A stretch of DNA of 64,000 nucleotides from Argentina anserina (lineage: Eukaryota > Streptophyta > Magnoliopsida > Rosales > Rosaceae). Below the pieces are notes generated by a model that was given only the letters and a program-made list of their open reading frames with translations, searched no databases and was not told the origin of the DNA. Made by a program: the position numbers and the translations under genes. Within the stretch, counting starts at the first letter, position 1; each line of letters begins with the position of its first letter. Below, one piece after another: positions 47,692-58,428 of this stretch. The stretch covers positions 18,600,001 through 18,664,000 of the forward strand of contig NC_065877.1 in NCBI RefSeq assembly GCF_933775445.1, given 5' to 3'.

Positions 47692-49128
47692 GTATGCATA
47701 TAACTGACAAGCCAACCCATTTGCAGATGTTCAAGTTGGACCTTACAAATTTTTTGAGTTGATCAAATTTCCCACTTGGATCATCTGGAAAGTCCTGGTT
47801 AATAATTCAATTATTCAATACTATCAGCATAACAGGCAATAAGTATTTAACATGCTTCATAAATTCATTTGATTGATTAGACAGGAGATGAGTATCTTTT
47901 TAAATTATATACCTCCCAGTCATGGTTTAAATATATATCAGCAGTCACTCCAGCTTCAAGCATGAGGAGTAAAATGACAAACAACATGTACTGTAAACAG
48001 TTAAATCAAGGAAAATATTAGTTTTAAATGAGTTAAACAATGAATGTTAAAAAACGCAGCCCTTTGTGAAAACATAATTAGAGAGGAGTGTTCTCCTTAC
48101 ATTTTTGGAATTTAAAATTTCAAACAAAATAACAAATTAAAATGCACTAAACCCTAAAGAGGAGAGATAACAATTCTAGCTTGAAGACAATAGATGTCAC
48201 CAATAAGGGTTGCAAACTTTTCCGATAGTGACAAGCAACAAGTCTAGTTTCAATTACTACGATATCAAGCTACTGTTTATAGGCATTCCTTACACAATGG
48301 AAGCTGTAAGAACATCTAGTGTTGATCAATCTTCCTGCACTTTCTCTCTTCATACTCGATCTCAAACAAGGTTGATTAATTTTACAATTTTCATGATTTA
48401 TAAAAATGCAAAGCTTTCTCAAAAACTGCTGGTTGATGCATCTTGGGACATTTTAATACCAGGCTACCAATAAACTTGAAAAACTGAGAGAAAAACAAAA
48501 GCTACATAAAATCAACTAAACTCTTATTTCACTAAGCTAGACAAAATCAAAGGGATTCCATTGTTATAAGATACAATACGTCTCATTGTGAATGCAATGC
48601 CCTCACATGTACAGGATTATGAGAATTGACACAAGTTTTGCAGGCCACGAAAGCAATTTGATGCCCACGCAAATAGATTAAGAAAAAGATAAGAGATACA
48701 AGGGGATACCAAATAAAGGCAACAACCATTTGCAGTGTCTGCAGCAATATGTCCTGAACATGTGATCACACAGAGAGTAACCCCAAGGGCAAGAAAATGT
48801 ATATGAACCTGCATTTCATGCCCAGATAAATAAAGGAATAAAAACCATGAATTCTTGTGGAAGCAGCATATGTCAATATTGGGCACAATCCAATATACGA
48901 AACCCTCAAGTCTAAAATCGTAATGGACTGTCAGAAAAGAAAGGAAGAAGAGTGATACCAAGATAAGGTTAGATGATGAGAGTCTTCAAATGGCAAGTAA
49001 CCCATGGTCTTGTGCCAGGCTCTAATCAACCACAAGTAGTACAGAATCATGGCCAGCCGGACCATCCCATTCACTGAGTTCACCAACTTTAATATTGATT
49101 GTACGCAGCTCCTTGCCATCCCAGCCAT
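45827..49128 (-). pseudogene. Tetraspanin (TOM2A-homolog-like), five exons, frameshifted
   Basis: Plant tetraspanins are four-helix membrane proteins of plasma-membrane or tonoplast microdomains. Exons on the minus strand: 49128-48959 ([20 protein letters not shown]...), 48808-48710 (ending [15 protein letters not shown]), 47990-47913 (YMLFVILLLMLEAGVTADIY...), 47794-47690 ([20 protein letters not shown]...), 45977-45827 (GLTLLLAMILKAFG, then a tail with DDDYVPERVPLL). Damage: exon 1 is 170 bp and exon 2 is 99 bp, so exon 2 is read out of frame and reaches TGA soon after FIYIFLPLG. Exon 4 ends ATACAG followed by a (CT)n microsatellite where a GT donor is expected. Exon 5 shifts frame before its conserved tail and stops at TGA. 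The layout matches intact family members, so decay seems recent. Confidence 0.8.
47646..47689. repeat. (GA)n microsatellite at the exon 4 donor of the tetraspanin locus
   Basis: About 44 bp of uninterrupted GA on the plus strand (CT on the minus strand). It abuts the last recognisable exon 4 codon (CAG at 47692-47690), where a GT splice donor is expected. Confidence 0.95.
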
Positions 49129-49274
49129 GCCGCCCCAAACCCCTAAAATTTAACCGGAATGTGGCTCTCTCTAGTTCTTTATACTAGTCTCGTACCGTGC
49201 GATTCACCTGATTTTATAACACAGGTTTGTCGTTTGCAGCGTTTAATTTTAAGTTTAAAATGCAATGTTATTAT

Positions 49275-49459
49275 TGTTTCAGGATGAAATAAATTGTGTA
49301 TTATTGAATGATATGGGGGTCTATATATAGGCATTACAAAACCACAATCCCGTAGGATTCGGAGTCCTAATCTATTACGGAGATGCTAATCTATCTCCTA
49401 ACAGGAAACCTATTAGGCTAAGACACACACACGGGTAGAATATTAATTCTCCCGGAACA
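49275..49459 (-). repeat. 3' LTR of the Copia-type element (185 bp)
   Basis: Direct copy of 55034-55199, differing by an insertion of about 19 bp (ATTACGGAGATGCTAATCT on the plus strand) and a few point changes. Its outer edge meets the ATTAT duplication. Confidence 0.9.
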
Positions 49460-51308
49460 CTCCCCCTTGTGTCGCATGCCTAGGTTGCATGGTGCACACA
49501 TCGTTGCCTCGGTAAAAACCTTGTCAAGCAAAATAAAAACCTCTTGGGTAAAAACAAAAGCTTGATCGAAGGGAAAAAGAGCACAACGCACCGTCTACAT
49601 TTGATAGCATCATGTGAGCTAGACTCCCCCTGAAGTCTACGAAACAACTCCCCCTGAAGTCTACGAAACAACTCCCCCTGATTAGTGCCATAATCATGGA
49701 GTACAAAGAACAACGTATACAACGTTCATTACATACTTCTCAAACGTAGTCTTGGGCTAATGATTAATCATTAATCTAGCCACACATCCTTAGATCATAC
49801 ATGCTATACTTAGCCAAATTTAGATCTTAGGAAACAAGATTACATAACAACTCAAAACAAGAGTTTGCAATGAAAATCAGATTTTCGGATAGAATGACCT
49901 TCAGTCACTTAAACGGCCATAACTTCTTCGTCAAAATAGGTATCAGCGAACCGTAAAATGTTCTGAAAAGTAGACACCCGTGGCTTTCCAGTGAGATAAG
50001 GTTCACAACCTAATTCGATCGGAGCAGTTCACAATGCTCTGTCGAAGTTGACTGACTTGCAAATTTCCGGACAGGACTGTCCTACTTTGCTAAAACTGCC
50101 ATAACTCAGTCAATATGATAGCTATGAATTAAACGTTGATGTCTCTGGAAAGTAGACACATAGATCTTTCCAACGGTAGCAATTTCACCATATTTCATCA
50201 AGCGAGCTGTCATGTAGGTCTCGTTGAAGTTGACCTACGAAACTGGACAGATTCTGATTTGTCACATTTAATGTGTCTTTCGCGAAAAGAATGGGGGAAT
50301 GGACCAATGAAGGACTGATTTTGGTCCAAGACGGAACCGTACGCATCCTTTACGCTACCAGTGTCGACTGCTACACCAAGGCGTACGTTGATGTTGCTGG
50401 AGCTGCTGGCGGCGTTGGTGTGGATAGGATTTATGTTGGTTCACTAAGTGTAGAACTAAACCCATGTCAAAGAAACAATGCAAGTCCAATGACAATGCAT
50501 AGGCGCATAGTTAATCACGTCATAATGAAAGCAATAGTGTCCCAACAACACTAACATGTATGAATGTATAGCTCATTGAATCTCTTCATCATCTATACTT
50601 AGACGAAATAGAGAATCAAGAATTAGCTTCATATGAACACATATGGGTATGAGTTCTTGCAACCGATTGTACTACGTTCTCTCGAATGTCGCAATCTGAT
50701 TACATAATCTCTCCGTGGTCTGGAGGTATTTAAAGTCCCTCGGGCACTCTCATATCTGCATCAAGATCCCTTTACAGATATTCTATGACCACTATCATAT
50801 GCTGCAAATCAGTTTTCATGGTCACTACTACTGATCAAGTAGCGGAAAACAATTATGTCCATAACGAGAGAATAATGAGACAATCTTTGGGCCATAAGTC
50901 CTGCATATATTGCATAACTTCATCTTTCTCATTACACTTACGAACAACGACCAACATAACAAGTCTAGTTCAGCCTGTATTGATTCTTTCCACTTCGGTC
51001 AAGTTGCTCATCGTTGATGCTTTACAACGGAATAAGAGCATAAGCGAATACATCATCAATCATGGGAGATCAATACATTAAACACACGCGCGCGCTGTAT
51101 ACGATCAATTCGTGAGATTTCTATTCTTCTCTAACATCAACAAAAGGAGTCTGTATCGTCCCACAGAAACTTAGTTGATACACATGTTTAGAGAATATCT
51201 CTTGATGATGGGCGAAATACTTGTGCCTACGCACTTCGCTTCTTTCTAGTTTTGATTCTAGAGAATAATGGTCTCCCCATCATCTAGGCAGGAGCCAAGA
51301 CCGAAGCT
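49460..51308 (-). other. 3' internal region of the Copia-type element
   Basis: The part next to the 3' LTR has the usual Copia tail signature on the minus strand: CTCTTTTTCCCTTCGATCAA, TTTTTACCCAAGAGGTTTTT, GACAAGGTTTTTACCGAGGC and repeated AGGGGGAGTTGTTTCGTAGA (three GGGGGAG blocks in tandem, 49620-49680). The rest (49860-51300) has no domain that I recognise. Confidence 0.55.
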
Positions 51309-51414
51309 ATGACCCTTACTAGTCCATCTTTGTGTTTGCCGCCCTTTTTTTGTGGTGCAATGCCACGGGCGCCGACAACACCACAGCGTACGATGGTGTC
51401 ATCGCCGGCTTCCT
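51309..51414. repeat. Unidentified repeat, inverted copy at 63888-63997
   Basis: The segment matches the reverse complement of 63888-63997: CCCTTACTAGTCCAT, TTTGTGGTGCAAT, CCACGGGCGCC and CATCGCCGGCTTCCTT are shared. Both stay open in the same frames for about 35 codons (for example FFCGAMPRAPTTP and LFCGAIPRAPTTP). Product unknown. Confidence 0.7.
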
Positions 51415-54400
51415 TAGATATGCAGAACGATCCCAGTAGATATGCAGAACGAAATCATCAAAGTCGTGGAGGTGAACTCTCCAACGGTATCCAATCAAAT
51501 AGATTTGAGAGGATGGGAAGGGTGGTGAGCCCTTAGTATGATGATCATAGCTAAAAACTTTAGCGAATGCAGCGTTTCTTGTGGAAAGCAAAGCGACGTG
51601 TGACCAACGCGTCGATGCTCTTAACCTATACCATAAAAATACCGAAAAATGTCCGTATTCGGTTGGATATGGTCCACTAATGTCACCTTAAATACTTTGT
51701 AAGAATGGAATGTTCTCGGTTGGATCCTTAGCAAATAAGGACTTTCTTGAAATCTAACAAAAGAACAAGCTTTGCAAAATAAGCGATTGGCATCAGAGAT
51801 TATCATGGAGGCATTAGAAGACACGGGAGGCATCACAAGCTCCTGTGAAGGAGGGGATGCCGCCACCGACGGCCTTAATACCATGGAGCCGCCGAAATAG
51901 GCAGGTTCGGCCTCACCGTGTGGAGCATGGGTGAGGTGGTCCTCCAATCGCTTCGTGAACATGAAAAATAGATGATAATGTGAATTTCAAAGAACTCGAA
52001 TCATCATATCTTGTTCAAAATGACCAAAAATGATCATATCAAAACCGAGAAGACAATAAAACTGAACCCATGATTCAAAGAATCTTGAGTTACATAAACT
52101 ACTGCTGCAGGCAAGCAAAACTATGTCTGCAAGCTAACAAAGCTACTGTCGAAGCTTGAAAAAGATACTGTCAATGAAATCAGACAGATTTATTCCTCTC
52201 CATTCTTAACAAAAATATCATGATGAAAATCCATCATTGGCATGAATGGCCTTTAAAACTTAGCAGGGCACGAAGATATACAACACAATCTCCGCATGAG
52301 ATCCGTAAAACAACTACATGCGCCGTAGGACAGTGTGGGTGGTTACGCAATTAGCAAGACACTCGATTTCATGGCGGGACATTCTCAAAATGAAGATTAA
52401 GAGAGTCAACGACGCGGTGAACTTCTCTACACAATACGCCGTAGGATATTGTAAGAGAGGGGATTGAAACAAATGGCAATCCCATCGAATGTATCACATG
52501 GCAATAGAATTGGAAAAACATGGTATTAGAGCAGTTGAATATCAAACAATTACGGTGGAAAACCTTCCATTTGGTGCGGGTGGTCACCAATAATAATAAA
52601 ATCATTTGAGCTATGAAACGACTTGGAGAAAACCGGAAAATTAACCGGAAAACCATGTCAATATAACTCAAAACTGGGTGAAATTTGGACTGGGAAAACG
52701 TGGCAGCAAGAACTGCTAAAATATGCGGAAAACATGACGAGAAATGACGGAAAAAAATCGTCGGAAGCCGGCGGCACCGATTGCCGGAAAACTGGCCGGC
52801 GGCGGCCGGAGCTGGCCGATATGAAGGCCGTAACTTCAGGTCCGACATGGAACGCTGTCCGGAACCAGATGGCGGTGCCGGAAACGCCGGAAAATGGTCA
52901 GAAGGCGGCGAATACGCCGGAAAACGTTCCGGAAACGCCGAAACAGTAACCGGGAAAAACGACGTCAATTTTGACGTTCCGAGGTCCGTTTTCCAAATTT
53001 TAAGGTCCAAAATCACAATGTAGTGCTATTGGGGTCCCATGTAACCCAAAAGCGGCCAATTTAAAAACCACGTGAGTTGCAAACGTTGACCATACATGAT
53101 AAGCCAAGACAAATAAAATTCTCACGAGTCAATCTTGTAAACAAGAAATACGAGAAATTTTATAGAATATGCCAATATTTAATACAACACAAACAAGCTT
53201 CTAATTCCAATAGACGACTTAAGCTAAACTCGAGCAATAATCATGGCAATGCCAACGTCATACTTGAAAAATAGTAAGCATAAGACATAGTCAAAATAGA
53301 TTGACTAATCAAAAGTCTGTAGCAACAAAATCTTGGGCGGAGCCTTAGCCTGAGGCTCAAAAATGTGCTTACTTGAGAATGGAAGAATGTTACGTTTCCA
53401 TCTCCAAAATTCCCTCAAGAAATAGATACAGGTGCCAAAAATGGCATGCGTTTCTTTGATGTGGAGTATGCATCAAGGTCAACTCTGATAATACAACGTC
53501 ATAGACGTTCATTAAATCACTTTTAAGTGTGTCCCATAGAATTCGTTATTTTTGGGATCTTTTTGTCAGCAAATAGTGCTGCATCAGAGTAATGAATCAA
53601 CTCATATAAATGAGTACGTAGACCTTGAGATTATCGTTTATAGACATGAGTTTAAGAAAACTCAAACATTCAAATAACAGTCGCGATGGCGACGCATCCA
53701 TAAGAAACGAGGGTTGTATAGGTTCCAAATAATCGAAACTATTCAAGTATGTAACCGGAATTAGAAGGTTGTGATGTATATGGTCACAAAATACTTAATG
53801 CATATCGGCGATTCTCATGATCGCACCCAAAACAGCGGTGCACTCAGGCGACCACACGAAATCGATATCTTCTTTTTTAATAATAACGTGACTCCCCCAG
53901 GACCGTCACACGAAAAACGTCGACCAAGAGGGGAATCATATCCCTCTTTGGTCTCATCGGCGTTATAAGAAAGGCCGGAAAATAAGACATGAAAAAGGCT
54001 AATAGCGCCCGATAATTTATATATATATATGTTCAAAAGCAGCAATTTTAAGAAAAACATACTTGTTGGTCTGCCAAATAGACCGCATATAAGTAAATTG
54101 CTCTGCAAATCGATCGTCATGCATGAAGTTGCTTGTTGAATTCCTTTTTCGATCTTCGTCCAATGACATAAAAATCTTGGGAGGATACGATCGAAATCGT
54201 ATGTAGATGGCAAAAGTATCGTCCATCTCGGCATGAATGTCATCACCATAGTACGACGAGTAATGATTTTTACCTATACGAGCACGTGAAATATCGTTAG
54301 AAATAAAAACGTGCCAATGAACATTTAAATAATGAAATAGGAAAAAGGAAAAGGAAAAGAAAATATAGTATGAAGCCCAAAGGGCTATTGTGCCAGCAAG

Positions 54401-54569
54401 CCATAGGCCCAAAAGGGTAGAGAAGACAGGAGTAGCTTCTCTTGAGCGAAGAGTTTGCTTGTGCAGTTCGCGTTTCTTGCGTAGATATGCGGGAGGAGCA
54501 ATTTTAAATCCTCTGATGCGGGGTCTTGCGGGGCAAAAAGATGTTTTTGCGAAGCGAATGCGGAAGAGA

Positions 54570-54905
54570 CCCTGCGGGGCTGCGGGGCTGCAGAGGCTAC
54601 GTGCAGGGGCTGCATGCAGGGGCAGCAGGGGGGGGGGGTCGCAGGGGCTGCAGGGCAGAATCTGCGTGCGGGGCTGCGGGGCTGCATGCGGCTGCGATGC
54701 GGGGGCTGAAGGGGTGCGTGCAGGGGTGATGCAGGGGCAGCGTGCAGGGCTGCGTGCGGGACTGCGTGCAGGGGCAGCGTGCGGGGCTGCGTGCGTGCGT
54801 GCAGGGGTGCGTGCAGGGGCAGCGAGTAGGAGTTGCAGGGGCAGCAAGGCTGGCTGCGTGCAGGGATGCGGGGCTGCAGGGGTAGCAGCGGGGGGGGGGG
54901 CTGCA
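54570..54905 (-). repeat. GCAGGGGCTGC-type low-complexity repeat in the Copia leader
   Basis: On the plus strand it is made of variants of GCAGGGGCTGCGTGC / GGGGCTGC, with G runs of 10 or more at about 54627 and 54890. On the element's own (minus) strand it is C-rich. The cognate stretch in the other copy is 58555-58760. Long ORFs here arise from the skewed composition. Confidence 0.85.
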
Positions 54906-55033
54906 ACAACGGCGAGCAGGGGCTGTGCCGACGAGGAGCGTCGACGAGGAGATGCCGGAGGCCGGCGGTGGAGAAGAGAAAAAATTTCTAGGGCTCTAAA
55001 AGTTCAGGGTTTTAGGGCAACGTGCTGATAACG

Positions 55034-55199
55034 TGTTTCAGGATGAAATAAATTTTGTATTATTGAATGATATGGGGGCCTATATATAGGCATTACAAAA
55101 CCACAATCTCGTAGGATTCGGAGTCCTAATCTATCTCCTAACAGGAAACCTATTAGGCTAAGACACACACAAGGGTAGAATAGTAATTCTCCCGGAACA
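55034..55199 (-). repeat. 5' LTR of the Copia-type element (166 bp)
   Basis: On the minus strand it runs from TGTTCCGGGAG to TGAAACA and contains a CCTATATATAGG TATA-like palindrome. The primer-binding motif CGTTATCAGCACG follows directly. Confidence 0.9.
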
Positions 55200-55204
55200 A
55201 TTAT

Positions 55205-55560
55205 GTAATTTTGTTTACCACAAAGGATATTTTTTGGGGAAAAAAACATAATCAGTGTTTTTATGTAATTGTCATTATGTTTATGTGTGAGAGTAAAATT
55301 ACATAGGGACAAATTTGAAAATTCGTAATTTGGTAGTATTTGGAGTGTTGGCTTTACGGTAATAGACATATCATGTTTCAATTTTGCGCATCTCATTTAT
55401 CATTTATTCATTAAAACGAGAAGCAAACATAAAAGATGTATTCTTCTAAAAATTCTTATGGAATTATAGTAAAAAGAAATAGTAATAAGAGTAATACTAA
55501 ATGAACCATGTGGACCACCTGACGTGGCATGCCTACATCAGCATAATAGAATTTTTGGTT
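55205..55560. other. Intergenic DNA, nothing recognised
   Basis: AT-rich spacer right of the Copia insertion. Its left end would join 49274 before insertion. Confidence 0.4.
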
Positions 55561-55566
55561 TTCATT

Positions 55567-55892
55567 ATTCTTTTGTTTTTTTTATTCTGAAAATTCTTTT
55601 TTATTTTCCTTATTTATCCATAAATCTTGACTGGAGATTAATATCGTTCACACGGTCAGTAGCTGATTATGTAATTCATGTTCAACCATCATTGGATGTA
55701 AATCCAAGGGTTTAAAATAAAATAACTCAATTTTAAGAAGATTCTCATCACCTTTGGATTTACATCCAATGGTGGTTGAGCATAAATTACATGGTCAGCT
55801 ACTGACCATGTGAACGATATTAATCTTCAGTCAAGATTTATGGATAAATAAGGAAAATAAAAAAGAATTTTCGGAATAAAAAAACAAAAGCG
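55567..55892. mobile_element. Long-TIR foldback MITE, copy 2 (copy 1 at 16296-16421)
   Basis: Arms of about 140 bp are inverted copies: the left runs from TTCTTTTGTTTTTTTTATTC through CTTGACTGGAGATTAATATC to GGATGTAAATCCAAGG; the right mirrors it, ending GGAATAAAAAAACAAAAGCG. The central loop is about 50 bp. No coding capacity. The arms match the 16.3-kb element in the ACGGTCAGTAGCTGA part. Confidence 0.85.
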
Positions 55893-56640
55893 AAATTGAT
55901 CTCTTTATATCTTACTCATCCTTTCAAACAATACAGAATTATCTGCTTCAACAGACGTTGTTCTACACCCCATGTTCTCATCTCGACGATTCATCCTCCC
56001 ACCTTCTAGTTGATCGAATTCCCAATTTGATTTTGGAATTTTAACGAAAACTTTTATCTATTCTAAAAGTTTTTTTTCTTTTTCATAACATGTTTGAACC
56101 TTAGGTTTTGAGGGATCGGAACTGGAATTGAATTGGGATTTTCTTGTTTCTCAACGGGCTAGGTTTTGAGAAACATACTCTTTACTTATTACTATCATAG
56201 TCATAGTTGCGTTTTTTAATTTCTCAAAGTCTTCGTTATGAGTGTCATACTCTTAACCTCTTCGCTTAGCTTCTATGTATCATCTCTTTCTCAGTTAATT
56301 AGTTTATGAGTTCACAAGCACTGTTACAAGAATTATATCTTGTAATCAGCCAAAACGTGGTTGGGCATGTATCATATCTTTTGTGGAACCTTAATCAATT
56401 TGACTTCAAAACTTTAATCAATTTGTTGCACAATTGAATGGAAATTTATCATTAAAGACGTACATATATACTCAATGATCCAGAATATTCGAAGGGAAGT
56501 GGGATTAGATTAAGGACTTAAGACTGCAGAAGAGGTCACTATATAAAGTTCCTACCTTGAAACGGTACAGCTAGACATGAATATAGACCATGAACTAGAT
56601 ATGTTTAGAGTTTTGGTTGATGACATTCTAATGTTAGCAA
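55893..56640. other. Intergenic DNA, nothing recognised
   Basis: AT-rich spacer with short ORFs only. Confidence 0.4.
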
Positions 56641-57830
56641 TAAACTCTTAGGACGTGTAGGGTTTGGTACCAAAAGCCTCTGGACAATATGAGTCAGACA
56701 ATGAAAATATCCTTGGATCAAAATATTCATATTTGAGTGTGATAGGAGCTTTACTATATTTACTTCAATGCACTTGTCCAGAAATTGCTTTCTTAGTGAA
56801 CATATTGGCTAGATTCAGCTCTCCACAAACTATTCGTCATTGGAACGATATTTGAAGGGTAGCATTAACATGGGCTTATATTATCAGTATTCTGACAAGA
56901 ATGAGGTAATTCTAGTTTGGAATCCGTGGTGATGCACGGCTAGGGAGCCATCAAACTGCCACCACTACCATCGGGACCGTCGCTACTTGCGCAGTCCGTG
57001 CTAGTTCTCAACATGCTAATGGCAATTCCTCCTATCCTACAACACAGAATGATGTGTTAATTGGATTAGCTGATGTTGGATACTTTTCTTATCCTCACAA
57101 AGAATGATCTGAAACTTGTTATGTCATTACCATGGGGAATACAACAATTTCTCGGAGATCAACTAAGCAAACCGTTGTTTCTATTTTCTTCAATCATGTT
57201 AAGATCATTGTGTTACATGAAGTAGTAAAAGAATGCATATGACTTCGAGCAATCATATCTCATATTCGAGATGCTAGTGGATTAGTTTATACTACAAAGA
57301 TAATGTAGTTTGCATTGAGAAGATGAAGTTAGGTATTAGTGGTGATAATACACAACACATTTCGCCAAAATTATTTTATAGTCAACAATAACAAGTGACA
57401 TTGAATAACCAAAAATTTAGTCAGAGGATAATGTGGCGGATTTGTTTACTAAGTCTCTACCTAAATTTACATTTGTGAACCATATGAGGTGTATTGGTTT
57501 GCGTCGTTTATCTGAGCTCTATGATTGAGTTATTGATTATGGAGAGTAGTTTTGTAGACATTAGGAGAAGTCTACTTCACATGTCTTGATCATTTGTAGT
57601 TCGTGCGTTGTGTTGTTTTTTCCCTTAGCTCAAAACTTTTGTGTTAAAATGGATAAAACTATGATTGAGTTACTGATTAAGGAGAATAGTTATGTAGACA
57701 TCGGGAAAAGTCTACTTCACATGTCTTGATCATTTGTAGTCGGTGCATTGTGTTGTTTTTTCTCTTCGCCCAAAATTTTTGTGTTATAATGAATAAAACT
57801 GTAGTTATTCTAGCTATCTTATTGTTATAT
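56640..57830 (+). pseudogene. Copia retrotransposon RT C-terminus / RNase H remnant
   Basis: The plus strand reads SYLSVIGALLYLLQCTCPEI then AFLVNILARFSSPQTIRHW (56720-56850), the usual block before Copia RNase H. Then come IGLADVGYFSYPHKE and ITMGNTTISRRSTKQT (57060-57165), with ADVGY in place of the usual AD(A/S)GY. LHEVVKECI and AIISHIRDASGL follow (57215-57285). Many stops and frame changes show decay. The LTR for this piece was not found. Confidence 0.8.
57521..57800 (+). repeat. 140-bp tandem duplication at the end of the Copia remnant
   Basis: ATGATTGAGTTA starts copies at 57521 and 57661. Both contain GTCTACTTCACATGTCTTGA, TCATTTGTAGT and GTGTTGTTTTTT. Divergence is moderate, so the duplication is older than that in the mTERF fragment. 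Confidence 0.8.
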
Positions 57831-58246
57831 TTCATTTACTCTTAAATATAGTTTCTTTTCTGTTTTTTTTTAAAGAATATTGCTTGATATAATTTTATTT
57901 TTCTTATCGAGATTAATAAATGTACTACTACTATGAGTCTTGCGTGGATCACATTCACAACCTCCCCTCTTAGAGCAAATGTAGCGTAACAATCAAAAGT
58001 CACTGGCAAAAGCCTGGCTTTCCTCCAGCCCGTGCTCCAAGTTTTCTCATCCACTCACTCACAAAAGCAAAAATAACTGTGGGTCCCACCAAAAGCAGTA
58101 AATAAACAAAAGTTGATTAAGTATATCAAACTCACATAAGTAAATAATTGTGCAACAGGTGTCCCTTGCCTGACTAAGGCTATGTCCAAAACCTGCCTGC
58201 GGGTTTGATCGGGCTGACCACAAATCGGGGGATAAAATTGGGTTCA
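57831..58246. other. Intergenic DNA, nothing recognised
   Basis: Spacer between the Copia RNase H remnant and the left LTR of the second Copia-type copy. No coding signal. Confidence 0.4.
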
Positions 58247-58428
58247 TGTTTCAGGAGATTTATTATTTTACCATTGTGTGTGTCTTAGTCTAATAGGTTT
58301 CCTGTTAGGAGATAGATTAGCATCTCCGTAATAGATTAGGACTCTGAATTCTACGGGATTGTGGTTTTGTAATGCCTATATAGACCCTCATATCATTTAA
58401 TAATACACAATTATTTCATTCTAAAACA
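58247..58428 (+). repeat. 5' LTR of the second Copia-type copy (182 bp)
   Basis: Matches the other two LTRs in GTGTGTGTCTTAG, TAATAGGTTTCCTGTTAGGA, GGATTGTGGTTTTGTAATGC and CTATATAGACCC. It contains the AGCATCTCCGTAATAGATTA segment shared with 49275-49459 but missing from 55034-55199. It is more diverged than either at its ends. Confidence 0.85.

Larger units (their letters stand above)
49275..55199 (-). mobile_element. Copia-type LTR retrotransposon, structurally complete, coding region defective
   Basis: Minus-strand element with 5' LTR 55199-55034 and 3' LTR 49459-49275, flanked by the 5-bp duplication ATTAT (49270-49274 and 55200-55204). The LTRs start TGTTCCGGGAG and end TGAAACA. A primer-site-like CGTTATCAGCACG follows the 5' LTR (55033-55021), and a polypurine tract AAGGGGGAG precedes the 3' LTR (49468-49460). 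Between the primer site and about 51500 is a long leader with a G/C-rich repeat and no gag domain that I can recognise. A piece of integrase sequence (VGEFTSTT-like; here read as RWRVHLHDFDDFVLH across frames) lies near 51460-51530. No reverse transcriptase was found. It is probably non-autonomous. Confidence 0.85.

Noticed and set aside
50136..50554. Plus-strand ORF reading TKAYVDVAGAAGGVGVDRIY, at first sight enzyme-like
   Set aside because: It runs antisense to an LTR element, has no family motif that I could confirm, and is flanked by stops.
52369..53023. Overlapping ORFs of 215, 108 and 80 codons in the Copia leader
   Set aside because: They lie on both strands over CCGGAAA-rich repetitive sequence and are not conserved in frame with the second copy at 60.0-60.4 kb; no Gag motif.
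54390..55028. Long plus-strand ORF (212 codons) and overlapping long minus-strand ORFs (276 and 174 codons)
   Set aside because: They arise from the GC-skewed low-complexity repeat in the Copia leader; composition is almost only Gly/Ala/Arg/Cys or Pro/Ala/Ser, and the frames are not kept in the second copy.
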